64,000 nucleotides of DNA. It comes from Synechococcus sp. CCY 9618 (GTDB lineage: Bacteria > Cyanobacteriota > Cyanobacteriia > PCC-6307 > Cyanobiaceae). Location of the stretch: positions 62,001 to 126,000 of the forward strand of contig NZ_JAFKRG010000019.1 in NCBI RefSeq assembly GCF_019038415.1. Reading direction: 5' to 3'. Position numbers and translations under genes: made by a program. This document shows, one piece after another, positions 11,738 to 19,933 of the stretch (position 1 is its first letter; each line of letters begins with the position of its first letter). The notes under the pieces are model-generated. The model saw only the letters and a program-made list of their open reading frames with translations. It was not told the DNA's origin and did not search any database.

Positions 11738-12606
11738 CCTCGGGCAGCCTCCTGCGCCCTGGCTTCTTGCGTGGCCTTCTGCTGATCCGCGGCCTCGGCC
11801 ACAGCGGCAGCACCATTCTCGACCTTGCCCTGGGATCCCATCCCGCCGTGATCGGTCTGGGGGAGGCGGTGCGCCTGCTGCGCCGGCCGGCCCCGGGCGA
11901 GGAGCGGCGGGGACCGGCGCAGCTGCGCGGGGAGTTGCGCCATGAGCGTCGGTGCACCTGTGGGGAGGTGGCCGATTCCTGTCCGGTGTGGGGGCCGCTG
12001 CTGGAGTGGCTGCCGGCCCACGACGATCTGCCGCTCGAGGCGAAGGTGCTGCAGCTCGTGGAGCAGGTGAATCGGCTCCCGGAGGCCACCGGGATCGAGT
12101 GGCTGGTGGATTCCTTTCAGGACGATCTGCTGCTGCCGCGGCGGACCCTCGCCGGCCTGGAGATCCGGCTGCTCTTCCTGGTGCGGGATGCCCGCTCCTG
12201 GGTGCATTCCCGCAGCCGCGGCGCAGGCGGCCCGCTGGCCTCCTGCCGGCCCCTGGCGCGGTGGTGGCGGGTGAACCGCCGCATCGAGGCGCAGCTGCGG
12301 GGGGCGGCGAAACCCCTGTTCGTGCTCGGCTACGAGGAGCTGGCTCTGGCACCGGAGGCGGCCCTGGCGCGGCTCTGCGACTGGCTGGATCTGCCCTTCG
12401 CTCCCTCCATGCTCACTCCGGGCGAGGCGAGCCGCAGCCATGTGCTGTCCGGGAACCGCATGCGCTTCGATCCCGAGCGCCGGGCGCGCATCCGCTACGA
12501 CGGCGCCTGGCTGGCTTCGCAGGCCTGGCTGCCGCGGCTGATCCCGCTGCTGCCACCGGTGGCGGCAATGCAGCGCCGCCTGGTGTACGGCAACCGGCTG
12601 CTGTGA
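11713..12606 (+). CDS. Sulfotransferase family protein
   Basis: A 297-residue soluble protein likely to transfer sulfate from PAPS to a sugar hydroxyl. The 5'-phosphosulfate-binding loop is seen as RGLGHSGSTILDLAL near residues 25-40, and the 3'-phosphate site as VRDARSWVHSRSR near 157, both in the usual spacing for this fold. Near the C-terminus YEELALAPEAALARLCDWL is the standard closing motif of bacterial sulfotransferases. The start is uncertain: a GTG at 11713 inside the preceding gene gives the longest form, and TTG or CTG codons nearer the first strand are possible. Context points to sulfated surface polysaccharide. Confidence 0.85.
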   Translation: MQAGGGPLASGSLLRPGFLRGLLLIRGLGHSGSTILDLALGSHPAVIGLGEAVRLLRRPAPGEERRGPAQLRGELRHERRCTCGEVADSCPVWGPLLEWLPAHDDLPLEAKVLQLVEQVNRLPEATGIEWLVDSFQDDLLLPRRTLAGLEIRLLFLVRDARSWVHSRSRGAGGPLASCRPLARWWRVNRRIEAQLRGAAKPLFVLGYEELALAPEAALARLCDWLDLPFAPSMLTPGEASRSHVLSGNRMRFDPERRARIRYDGAWLASQAWLPRLIPLLPPVAAMQRRLVYGNRLL

Positions 12607-12648
12607 GGCCCACCCCGTACTGAAGGCGCCGCGCGGTGGCGCGACCGA

Positions 12649-13458
12649 TCAGAGGGTGCTGGGCGCCGGGGCGCCGGCGACCGCGGCCCGGATCGTGAGC
12701 AGCTGCTCCAGCAGGGGTTCGAGCCGGTGCAGGGGCACCATGTTGGGGCCGTCGCTGAGGGCGTGATCGGGGTCGGGATGCACCTCCATGAACAGTCCGT
12801 CCACCCCAACCGCCATGGCGGCCCTGGCCAGGGGGGCCACGAACTCCCGCTGCCCACCGCTGCTGGAACCGCGCCCGCCCGGCTGCTGCACCGAATGGGT
12901 GGCATCGAAGATCACCGGGCAGCCGAGCGCGGCGAGCTGGGGCAGGCTGCGGAAATCCACCACCAGGGTGTTGTAGCCGAAGCTGCTGCCCCGTTCGGTC
13001 AGCCAGAGCCTCTCCAGCCCCGCCTCCCGGAGCTTGGTCACCACCTGGGCCATGTCCCACGGGGCCAGGAACTGACCCTTCTTCACGTTGATCGTCTTGT
13101 CGGTGCCCCGCACCGCCTCGGCGGCGGCGAGCAGCAGGTCGGTCTGGCGGCAGAGGAAGGCGGGGATCTGCAGCACGTCCACCACCTCGGCGGCGATGGC
13201 GGCCTGGGAGCTCTCGTGGATGTCGGTCAGCACCGGCACCCCCAGATCGCGCTTCACCTCGGCCAGCACGGCAAGGCCCTCCTCGAGCCCCGGTCCCCGG
13301 AAGGTCCCGCCGGAGCTGCGGTTGGCCTTGTCGAAGCTTGCCTTGAACACGTAGTCGATGCCGAGGCGGTCGCAGCAGCCCTTCACCCGCTCAGCCACCG
13401 AGAGGGCCAGGTCGCGGCTCTCGATCACGCAAGGACCGGCGATCAGGGTGAAGCTCAT
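12649..13458 (-). CDS. kdsA: 3-deoxy-8-phosphooctulonate synthase (KDO-8-phosphate synthase)
   Basis: A 269-residue TIM-barrel enzyme that condenses arabinose-5-phosphate with phosphoenolpyruvate. Signature stretches are [11 protein letters not shown] near residue 40, RGPGLEEGL near 54, VPVLTDIHE near 73, [10 protein letters not shown] near 98, INVKKGQF near 123, and the closing [15 protein letters not shown] near 230. The N-terminal strand carries cysteine in AGPCVIES; the E. coli type has asparagine here, whereas the metal-dependent type (as in Aquifex) has cysteine, so this looks like the metal-dependent class. Length agrees with the family (about 265-285 residues). It belongs to a scattered kds set in this region. 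Confidence 0.96.
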   Translation of the reverse strand: MSFTLIAGPCVIESRDLALSVAERVKGCCDRLGIDYVFKASFDKANRSSGGTFRGPGLEEGLAVLAEVKRDLGVPVLTDIHESSQAAIAAEVVDVLQIPAFLCRQTDLLLAAAEAVRGTDKTINVKKGQFLAPWDMAQVVTKLREAGLERLWLTERGSSFGYNTLVVDFRSLPQLAALGCPVIFDATHSVQQPGGRGSSSGGQREFVAPLARAAMAVGVDGLFMEVHPDPDHALSDGPNMVPLHRLEPLLEQLLTIRAAVAGAPAPSTL

Positions 13459-13523
13459 GGGCGTGCTGGTGGGCGAAGATCCGGGCAGCTGCCAGCATGC
13501 CTGAGCCGTTGCGGTCGCGCCTG

Positions 13524-14228
13524 ATGACGCAGCTCATCCCCATCTTCATCGGGTACGACCCACGGGAACGGGCGGCCACCAATGTGCTCATTGACAGCCT
13601 GTACCAGCACAGCAGCCAGCCGATCGCCGTGACGCCGATCGTGGCGGAACAGCTCACAGGAACCTTCACCCGCCAGCGCGATCCCCGCCAGAGCACCGCC
13701 TTCTCCTTCACCCGGTTTCTGGTTCCTTATCTGATGGGATATCAGGGCTGGGCGATGTTCATGGACTGCGACATGCTCTGCCGCGGCGACATCGCCGCCC
13801 TCTGGGCGCTGCGTGACGATCGCTTCGCCGTGATGTGCACCCAGCATGAACACGTGCCCGGCGAGCAGGTGAAATTCCTCGGGGAAGTGCAGAGCGCCTA
13901 TCCCAAGAAGAACTGGAGCTCGCTGATGCTGCTCAACTGCAGCCGCTGCACCGCCCTCACCCCCGAGTACGTCAACACGGCCTCAGGGCTCGATCTGCAC
14001 CGTTTCCACTGGTTGTCCGGTGATGAGGAGATCGGTGCGGTCCCCGACCGCTGGAATCATCTGGTCGACGTGCAGCCGGCGCCGCAGGCCCCGGCCTCGG
14101 AAGGCGGCCCCGCGCTGCTGCACTGGACCCTGGGCGGGCCGTGGTTCCGGGATCTGCGCACCATGGGCGGGCCACTGGCGGCGGAATGGTTCGGTGCCCG
14201 CGACGATGCCATGCGGCTCTGGGACTGA
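13524..14228 (+). CDS. GT8-like glycosyltransferase (putative)
   Basis: A 234-residue GT-A type protein. It opens with [14 protein letters not shown], a pattern seen in GT8-like and related nucleotide-sugar transferases, and has the metal-binding DXD motif in FMDCDML near residue 80 after a [11 protein letters not shown] strand. The ending HWTLGGPWF near residue 205 matches the closing HxxG-like loop that binds the donor phosphates. ATG 13524 is preferred because conserved sequence begins there; an in-frame ATG at 13497 would add nine residues. It lies between kdsA and kdsC, so action on lipopolysaccharide or capsule is plausible; substrate is unknown. Confidence 0.7.
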   Translation: MTQLIPIFIGYDPRERAATNVLIDSLYQHSSQPIAVTPIVAEQLTGTFTRQRDPRQSTAFSFTRFLVPYLMGYQGWAMFMDCDMLCRGDIAALWALRDDRFAVMCTQHEHVPGEQVKFLGEVQSAYPKKNWSSLMLLNCSRCTALTPEYVNTASGLDLHRFHWLSGDEEIGAVPDRWNHLVDVQPAPQAPASEGGPALLHWTLGGPWFRDLRTMGGPLAAEWFGARDDAMRLWD

Positions 14229-14259
14229 GGGCGCTTCGGCCTCGGCGTCCTTCCCGGCC

Positions 14260-14832
14260 TCAGTCGTTCCGGTCGCGCCAGCCATGGGTGCTGAGGTCGT
14301 GCCACAGCGGGGTGGGTCGCAGCAGGTGCTCGGCCAGCTCGCGCACGGCCCCCCGGCCCCCCGGGTGTCCCAGCACCAGATCGGCCCGGCGCCGCAGTGG
14401 TGGTGCCGCATCGGCCGTCGCGATCAGCAGGCCGACCTCGGGGCGGACCGCCAGATCGTTGACGTCATCCCCAACAAAGGCGGTGGCCGAGGCCGGCAGT
14501 CCCACCGTCGCCTGCAGGGCGGCGAGAGCCACCGGCTTGTCGGCGGCCCCCACCAGGCAGTGGCGGATGCCCAGATGGGCGGCGCGCTGCTCGGTGGCAC
14601 CGCCGCGGCCGCCGCTCAGCAGGGCCACCTCGAGCCCCGCCTGCTGCATCAGGCGGATGCCGAGACCGTCACGCACATCGAAGCGTTTGATCAGTTCGCC
14701 CTGGGGGCCGTACCAGAGGCCGCCATCGGTGAGGACTCCGTCCACATCGAGCACCACCAGCCGGACCTCGGCCAGGCGGTGGCGCTGGCTCCACCAGCGC
14801 AGCCGCCGGGGCAGGGAACGGAGGGGGTCCAT
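14260..14832 (-). CDS. kdsC: KDO-8-phosphate phosphatase, HAD family
   Basis: A 190-residue HAD superfamily C0-type phosphatase that removes phosphate from KDO-8-phosphate. Motif I is VLDVDGVLTDG near residue 27 with both catalytic aspartates, motif II is the serine in ALLSGG near 70, motif III the lysine in AADKPVAL near 97, and motif IV is FVGDDVNDLAV near 117. Proteins of this subfamily are short and tetrameric, and the length fits. The open frame continues far upstream, but ATG 14832 gives the family length and leaves a 74-base divergent gap to the HIT gene. The closest alternative is the YrbI part of a fused enzyme, not seen here. Confidence 0.92.
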   Translation of the reverse strand: MDPLRSLPRRLRWWSQRHRLAEVRLVVLDVDGVLTDGGLWYGPQGELIKRFDVRDGLGIRLMQQAGLEVALLSGGRGGATEQRAAHLGIRHCLVGAADKPVALAALQATVGLPASATAFVGDDVNDLAVRPEVGLLIATADAAPPLRRRADLVLGHPGGRGAVRELAEHLLRPTPLWHDLSTHGWRDRND

Positions 14833-14906
14833 GCGCCCATCCTCCCCGACGGCTTCTTCCCGTGGCTCGAGCGGGGGCAGGGTGGTGCCGAGCGATCCAC
14901 GCCGCC

Positions 14907-15398
14907 ATGACGTCCCCCTCCCCCGCCGTCGAGCCGGACTGCCCGGTCTGTGCCCTCCATGCCAGCGACCCCCTCCGGGAGGCCTATCAGATCGTGCGCC
15001 ATGGACCCTGGCTGCTGCGGCACCATCCCGATCCCGCTCCGCTGGCCGGCTGGCTGCTGCTGGACAGCCGGCGGCACATCGGTGGGGCCGCCGATTTCGA
15101 CGCGCTCGAGTGTGCCGGCTTCGGCTCGATGCTCCAGCGCAGCTCGGCACTGGTGCGCGCGCTGGCGGGCTGCGAGCGGGTGTACGCCATCGCTTTCGGG
15201 GAAGGGGCCCGCCACTTCCATCTGCATCTGATTCCCCGGGCCGCGGCGGAACCGGCCAGCGAGAGCTGGCGCATCGCCGATCTCTACCGATCCGTGGCCG
15301 CCGGTGAGCGGGCGCCGGCCGATCCGGCCCTGGTGGGCGACCTCGTGCGGCGCGCCAGACCCCTGGCGGCAGCCTGGCTGGCCGCTGACCAGTCCTGA
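14907..15398 (+). CDS. HIT domain protein
   Basis: A 163-residue histidine-triad protein, likely a nucleotide-phosphate hydrolase or transferase. The active-site triad is seen as HFHLHLIPR near residue 108. The N-terminal CPVCALH recalls zinc-binding cysteines of HIT proteins. ATG 14907 is chosen because upstream in-frame sequence is arginine/alanine junk lying in the divergent promoter gap. It is followed 42 bases later by kdsB on the same strand and may share its transcript. The preferred substrate cannot be told. Confidence 0.82.
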   Translation: MTSPSPAVEPDCPVCALHASDPLREAYQIVRHGPWLLRHHPDPAPLAGWLLLDSRRHIGGAADFDALECAGFGSMLQRSSALVRALAGCERVYAIAFGEGARHFHLHLIPRAAAEPASESWRIADLYRSVAAGERAPADPALVGDLVRRARPLAAAWLAADQS

Positions 15399-15440
15399 GC
15401 GGCAGACGCCTTAGGCTCCCTCACCGGTGAAGTGGTCCCC

Positions 15441-16217
15441 ATGCACGTCGTCGTGGCGGTGCCGGCACGGCTGGAATCCTCGCGGCTGCCAGGCAAGGTG
15501 ATGGCCGACATCGGCGGCCGGCCGATGCTGCGGCGGGTGCTGGAGCGCTGCCGCCTGGCCCGGACCGCCCGGGTGGTGGTGCTCTGCACCGACGGTGAGG
15601 CACTGCGGCAGGCCGCGACGGGCTGGGGATTTCCGGTTCTGATGACGGCGGCCGACTGCAGCTCCGGCAGTGACCGGCTGGCCTCGGTGGCGGACCAGCT
15701 GGTGCGCCTGGCGGGCGATGGGGCTGTGGCTCAGGACACGCTGATCATCAACGTTCAGGGAGATCAGCCGTTCATCGATCCCGCCGTGATCGACGCGATG
15801 GCGGCCGAATTCGAACGGCGCCGGCCGCCGCCGGAGGTGCTCACTCCCGTCTACCGGATGGGGGCGGAGAACGTGCACGACCCGAACGTCGTCAAGACCC
15901 TGCTGGCGGCCGATGGCCGGGCGCTCTACTTCTCTCGCTCGGCGCTGCCCCATGTGCGCGGCGAGGATCCTGACGACTGGCATCGCCACGCGCCCTACTG
16001 GGGGCATGTGGGCATCTACGGCTATCGGGCCGACGTCCTGGCCCGTTGGGCCAGCCTGCCCCACTCGCCGCTGGAGCACACCGAGAAACTGGAACAGCTG
16101 CGGCTGATCGAGGCCGGGATCACCATGGGCACCTTCCCGGTGGAGGGGGAATCGCTGTCAGTGGACACACCCGAGCAGCTGGAGGAGGCCCGTCGCATCG
16201 CCGCTGCCCAGGGCTGA
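15441..16217 (+). CDS. kdsB: 3-deoxy-manno-octulosonate cytidylyltransferase
   Basis: A 258-residue enzyme that activates KDO with CTP to give CMP-KDO. It starts with the nucleotide-binding signature VVAVPARLESSRLPGK, carries SGSDRLASV near residue 72, the metal-binding NVQGDQPFIDP near 103, and YFSRSALPH near 160. Near the C-terminus SPLEHTEKLEQLRLIEAG and the VDTPEQLEEAR ending are both standard for KdsB. ATG 15441 is chosen over the in-frame GTG at 15432 because family members begin at this strand. Length matches the usual 245-260 residues. Confidence 0.96.
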   Translation: MHVVVAVPARLESSRLPGKVMADIGGRPMLRRVLERCRLARTARVVVLCTDGEALRQAATGWGFPVLMTAADCSSGSDRLASVADQLVRLAGDGAVAQDTLIINVQGDQPFIDPAVIDAMAAEFERRRPPPEVLTPVYRMGAENVHDPNVVKTLLAADGRALYFSRSALPHVRGEDPDDWHRHAPYWGHVGIYGYRADVLARWASLPHSPLEHTEKLEQLRLIEAGITMGTFPVEGESLSVDTPEQLEEARRIAAAQG

Positions 16218-16317
16218 AGAGAACACGGACCCAGAGATCACGCTGGATCCCTCCAGCGGCTGGCATCGCCTGCGGCCAGCACCCCGGCGGGAACGGGCCT
16301 GTCCCGCCGGTGCCCGC

Positions 16318-17316
16318 TCATGGCTTCGCCGTGGTGAGCCCGGCCTGGACCAGGTCGTGCAGTCGCAGCAGACCGAGCATGCGCTGGTTGAGGTCCACCA
16401 CCGGAAGCACGGCGATGGCCTTGCGGCGGTTGCGCTCCATCTGCTCCAGGGCATGGATCGCCAGGGTTTCGGCGCCCACCGTGATCGGATCGGCCGTCAT
16501 CAGATCGGCGGCCGTCAGCAGGTTCCACTCCTGTGCTCCGTGCTGCTGCAGGGCACGGCGCAGATCACCATCGGTGATCAGGCCATGGATGCGCTCGCCC
16601 GCCATCCGATCCGCCACCCAGCAGGCCCCCACCCCATCGGCGGTGAGATGGGCGATCACCTCCGGCAGAGGGGCCTCGGCCCTCAGGGGGGCCAGGCGTG
16701 CCACCGGCACCATCAGCTCGGCGGCGGTGAGGGTGAGCTGTTTCCCCAGGGAGCCGGCAGGGTGGTTGAGGGCAAAATCCTGGGGTGAGATGCCGCGCCG
16801 CTCCATCCACACCGTGGCCAGGGCGTCCCCGATCGCCATCGCCACGGCCGTGCTGGCGGTGGGGGCCAGGTTGAGGGGACACACCTCCCGGTCCACCGAA
16901 CCGTCCAGCACCACGTCGCTGCCCCTGGCGAGGGTGGACTCGGCGCGGCCCACCAGGGCGATGCGGGCGGTGCCCCGGCGACGCAGATGGGGCAGGATCG
17001 CCAGCAGTTCATCCGTCTCGCCGCTGTTCGAGAGCAGCAGGGCCACGTCGTCGGCCGCCACCACGCCCAGGTCGCCATGCAGGGCATCGAGGGGGTTGAG
17101 GTAGATCGCCATCAGGCCGATGGAGGAGAAGGTGGCGGCGATCTTGCGGGCCACGATGCCGCTCTTGCCCACGCCTGTGATGACGAGTTTGGCGCGGCGA
17201 TCGGCACAGTCCTCCAGGAGCTGCAGCGCGGCCTCGACCTGGCCATGGTCCAGCCGAAGGGCACTGGCGGCGATGGCGGCGGCTTCCTCGACGAGGCAGC
17301 GCGTGAGGGCAGACAC
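16318..17316 (-). CDS. kdsD: Arabinose-5-phosphate isomerase, SIS plus two CBS domains
   Basis: A 332-residue protein that converts ribulose-5-phosphate to arabinose-5-phosphate, the first committed step toward KDO. The SIS domain covers about residues 40-175, with VITGVGKSGIVARKIAATFSS (given in part) near 44-62, LLSNSGETDE near 93 and the HPAGSLGK motif near 187 that is diagnostic of KdsD/KpsF. Two CBS domains occupy the C-terminal 125 residues (LITDGDLRRAL near 247; DLNQRMLGLL near 308). KdsD and KpsF are the same family, so the symbol is given by pathway context. Confidence 0.94.
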   Translation of the reverse strand: MSALTRCLVEEAAAIAASALRLDHGQVEAALQLLEDCADRRAKLVITGVGKSGIVARKIAATFSSIGLMAIYLNPLDALHGDLGVVAADDVALLLSNSGETDELLAILPHLRRRGTARIALVGRAESTLARGSDVVLDGSVDREVCPLNLAPTASTAVAMAIGDALATVWMERRGISPQDFALNHPAGSLGKQLTLTAAELMVPVARLAPLRAEAPLPEVIAHLTADGVGACWVADRMAGERIHGLITDGDLRRALQQHGAQEWNLLTAADLMTADPITVGAETLAIHALEQMERNRRKAIAVLPVVDLNQRMLGLLRLHDLVQAGLTTAKP

Positions 17317-17361
17317 GGAGTGGATTCAGGATGATGCGGCCATTCTCCCCATCCCCTTCCG

Positions 17362-18690
17362 TTGGGCCCGCCCTCCGCTGCCGCACTGCCCGGCATTCCT
17401 GCTTCGCTTCTGGAGCGGCTCCAGCTTGTGGCCGCCGGCCATCGGCTGGCGCTGGTGGGGGGGGCGGTGCGCGACCTGCTGCTGCACCGGGTCCACAACG
17501 ACCCCTGGCGAGGTGTGCCCGATCTTGACCTGGTGGTGGAACCCATCGGGCCTTTGCCGATGCCCCCCGGTGCCACCCCTCCAGTGGTGGCACCGGCCCA
17601 TGGGGTGGCCCGCCGGCTGCGCCGCCTGGTGGGGCCGGGCAGTGTGACGGTCTATCTGGAGCATGGCCAGTACGGCACGGTGGAGCTGGAGTTGCAGCTG
17701 GAGGAGGGTCCGCTGCTGCTCGATCTGGCCAGTGCACGTCGGGAGTCGTACCCGGTGGCGGGGGAGAATCCCGTGGTGAGCCCCGGTTCACTCCAGGACG
17801 ATCTTGCCCGCCGGGACTTCACGATCAACGCGATGGCGGTGCTGCTCGATGGCGATCCCGGCGCTGACATGGCGTCCGGCGGACTCGGGCCGACGCTCCT
17901 GGATCCCCATGGCGGCCAGGCGGACCTGGCCCTGCGCCAGCTGCGTTTCCTCCATCCCTGCAGCGTCCGGGATGACCCCACCCGCGTCCTGCGGGCATCC
18001 CGCTATGCCGCGCGGCTGGGGTTCCGGCTCGCGCCTGCGAGCCTGGATCAGATCAGGGAGACGCTGGCCCGCTGGCCCTGGGGTTGGCGAGCCGGCGACC
18101 CCCCCGGCCAGGCGCCCTCGGCTCTGGGCACCCGCCTGCGCATGGAACTGGAGCTCATGCTTCAGCGGGAGAACTGGACGGTGGCCCTGGGGGAATTGCA
18201 GCGCTGGGGGGCGCTGACGCTGCTGGACCCCGTGCTGCAGGCCGACGGGTGCTGGCGGCGGCGCCTGCTGTGGGCCCGGCGCCTGGGACTCGATCTGCTG
18301 CCTGCCCTCGTGGCCGGGGCTGCCGATCCGATGGCCCTGGCCGTCCGTCTGCAGCTGCCCCATCGCCAGCAGCGCCACCTGGTGCAGTTCCTGTCCCTTC
18401 GTGACCGATTGGATGCGGTGGGTCGCGAGGAGGATCTCCGCCGCTGGCCCCCCTCACGCTGGTGTGCCCTGCTGGAGGCACCCGGCATCTCCCCGGAGGC
18501 GGTGGCCCTGACCCTGGCGTCCTGTGGCGGCCCCCGGCGCCCGCTGTTGCGCTGGTGGCTGCGCTGGCGCCATCTGCGCTCAGCCGTCAGTGCCCAGAGC
18601 CTGATCGCGGCCGGGCAGCCTCCTGGTCCTGACCTGGGGCAGCGGTTGCGGCAGCTGCGGGCCGAGCGGCTGGACCGTGAACGGGCCTGA
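17362..18690 (+). CDS. cca: CCA tRNA nucleotidyltransferase / poly(A) polymerase family
   Basis: A 442-residue class II nucleotidyltransferase. The head domain has VGGAVRDLLL near residue 32, the catalytic aspartates in VPDLDLVVE near 52, DLASARRESYP near 122 and RRDFTINAMAV near 150; then RQLRFLHPCSVRDDPTRVLRASRYAARLGF-type sequence near 195-220 binds the tRNA end. Cyanobacteria often split the A-adding and CC-adding tasks between two such proteins, so this could be only one of them. The tRNA gene at the right edge of this window has no encoded CCA, so such an enzyme is needed. The initial residues are of low complexity and the start is not certain. Confidence 0.9.
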   Translation: MGPPSAAALPGIPASLLERLQLVAAGHRLALVGGAVRDLLLHRVHNDPWRGVPDLDLVVEPIGPLPMPPGATPPVVAPAHGVARRLRRLVGPGSVTVYLEHGQYGTVELELQLEEGPLLLDLASARRESYPVAGENPVVSPGSLQDDLARRDFTINAMAVLLDGDPGADMASGGLGPTLLDPHGGQADLALRQLRFLHPCSVRDDPTRVLRASRYAARLGFRLAPASLDQIRETLARWPWGWRAGDPPGQAPSALGTRLRMELELMLQRENWTVALGELQRWGALTLLDPVLQADGCWRRRLLWARRLGLDLLPALVAGAADPMALAVRLQLPHRQQRHLVQFLSLRDRLDAVGREEDLRRWPPSRWCALLEAPGISPEAVALTLASCGGPRRPLLRWWLRWRHLRSAVSAQSLIAAGQPPGPDLGQRLRQLRAERLDRERA

Positions 18691-18698
18691 GGGCCGCC

Positions 18699-19793
18699 TC
18701 AACCGTCCAGGGAGGATTCCCCTTCGCCGAAGCCGCCGGGATTGGCGCTCTGCCACGCCCAGCCGTCACGGCAGATGTCGGCCAGGGAGCGGCGGGTGCG
18801 CCAGCCCATGCGCCGTTCCGCCTCCTGGGGATCGGCGATGCTCACGGCGGAATCCCCGGGCCGGCGGCCCACCACGCTGAAGGGAACCGCCAGACCGTTG
18901 GTGGTCTCGAAGGCCCGCACCAGATCGAGCACCGAGTGACCGGAGCCGCTGCCGAGGTTGAGGGTGAGCAGCTGGGGGGGCTCGGCCTCGAGCACCGCCA
19001 GGGCGCGGCGATGGCCCTCGGCCAGATCCATCACGTGCAGGTAGTCGCGGACGCCGGTGCCGTCCGGGGTGGGCCAGTCACCGCCGAAGACATCGAGGCG
19101 GGGACGGCGACCGGCGGCCACCTGGCAGAGGTAAGGGAAGAGGTTGTTGGGACTGCCGCTGGGATCCTCGCCGAGCCGTCCGCTCGGATGGGCTCCCACG
19201 GGGTTGAAGTAGCGCAGCCGCGCGATTCGCCACCCCGGCGAGCTGGCGGCCACATCGGCCAGCATCCGCTCCACGGCCGCCTTGGTGTAGCCATAGGGAT
19301 TGATCGGTTGCAGCGGGGCCGTTTCCGGGATCGGCACCCGGTCGGTGCTGCCGTAGAGGGTGGCGCTGCTGCTGAACACCAGGGTCCGGCAGCCGTGGCG
19401 GCCCATGGCTTCGAGCAGCCGCAGGCTGCCGGTGACGTTCACGTCCCAGTAGCGCAGGGGCTGGGCCACCGACTCGCCGACGGCCTTGAGGCCGGCGAAA
19501 TGGAGCACGGCGCCGATGCCGTCTGCAAAGGCGCGATCCAGATCGCCGGGGCAGCGCACATCTCCCCGGAGCAGGGTGAGATCGGCCGGCCCGCTGTCCC
19601 CCGTCGACCAGCGGCCCGGGGACTCCTGCCGCAGCGCCCCCAGCCCGGCCAGTTCGGCGACGCGGCGAAGGGCTTCGGGACTGCCGTTGCTGAAGTCGTC
19701 CAGCACCCCCACGCTGAGGCCCTCCTCCAGCAGGGCCAGGCAGGTGTGGCTGCCGATGAACCCGGCACCCCCAGTCAGCAGGACCTTGGTCAA
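18699..19793 (-). CDS. galE: UDP-glucose 4-epimerase
   Basis: A 364-residue extended short-chain dehydrogenase that interconverts UDP-glucose and UDP-galactose with bound NAD. The N-terminal LLTGGAGFIGSHTC is the NAD-binding glycine motif, LDDFSNGSPEAL near residue 30 matches GalE, the serine/tyrosine/lysine site is FSSSATLYGS near 140 with NPYGYTKAAVE near 165, and RYFNPVGAHPSG near 195 is a GalE signature. The insertion around residues 48-70 is longer than in E. coli (338 residues). It is transcribed divergently from ugd across a 140-base gap. Confidence 0.95.
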   Translation of the reverse strand: MTKVLLTGGAGFIGSHTCLALLEEGLSVGVLDDFSNGSPEALRRVAELAGLGALRQESPGRWSTGDSGPADLTLLRGDVRCPGDLDRAFADGIGAVLHFAGLKAVGESVAQPLRYWDVNVTGSLRLLEAMGRHGCRTLVFSSSATLYGSTDRVPIPETAPLQPINPYGYTKAAVERMLADVAASSPGWRIARLRYFNPVGAHPSGRLGEDPSGSPNNLFPYLCQVAAGRRPRLDVFGGDWPTPDGTGVRDYLHVMDLAEGHRRALAVLEAEPPQLLTLNLGSGSGHSVLDLVRAFETTNGLAVPFSVVGRRPGDSAVSIADPQEAERRMGWRTRRSLADICRDGWAWQSANPGGFGEGESSLDG

Positions 19794-19933
19794 GAAACGG
19801 GTCCGACAGGTGGGCGGGATCCAAATTACCTGCCCTCGCTATTGATGATCGGCCCGCTTCTTGCCTCTCTGCTCACCGGGCGGCGGACAAATTCTTCAAG
19901 GGGGGTAACCTCCCGACAGCAGCCTTCAGCCCC

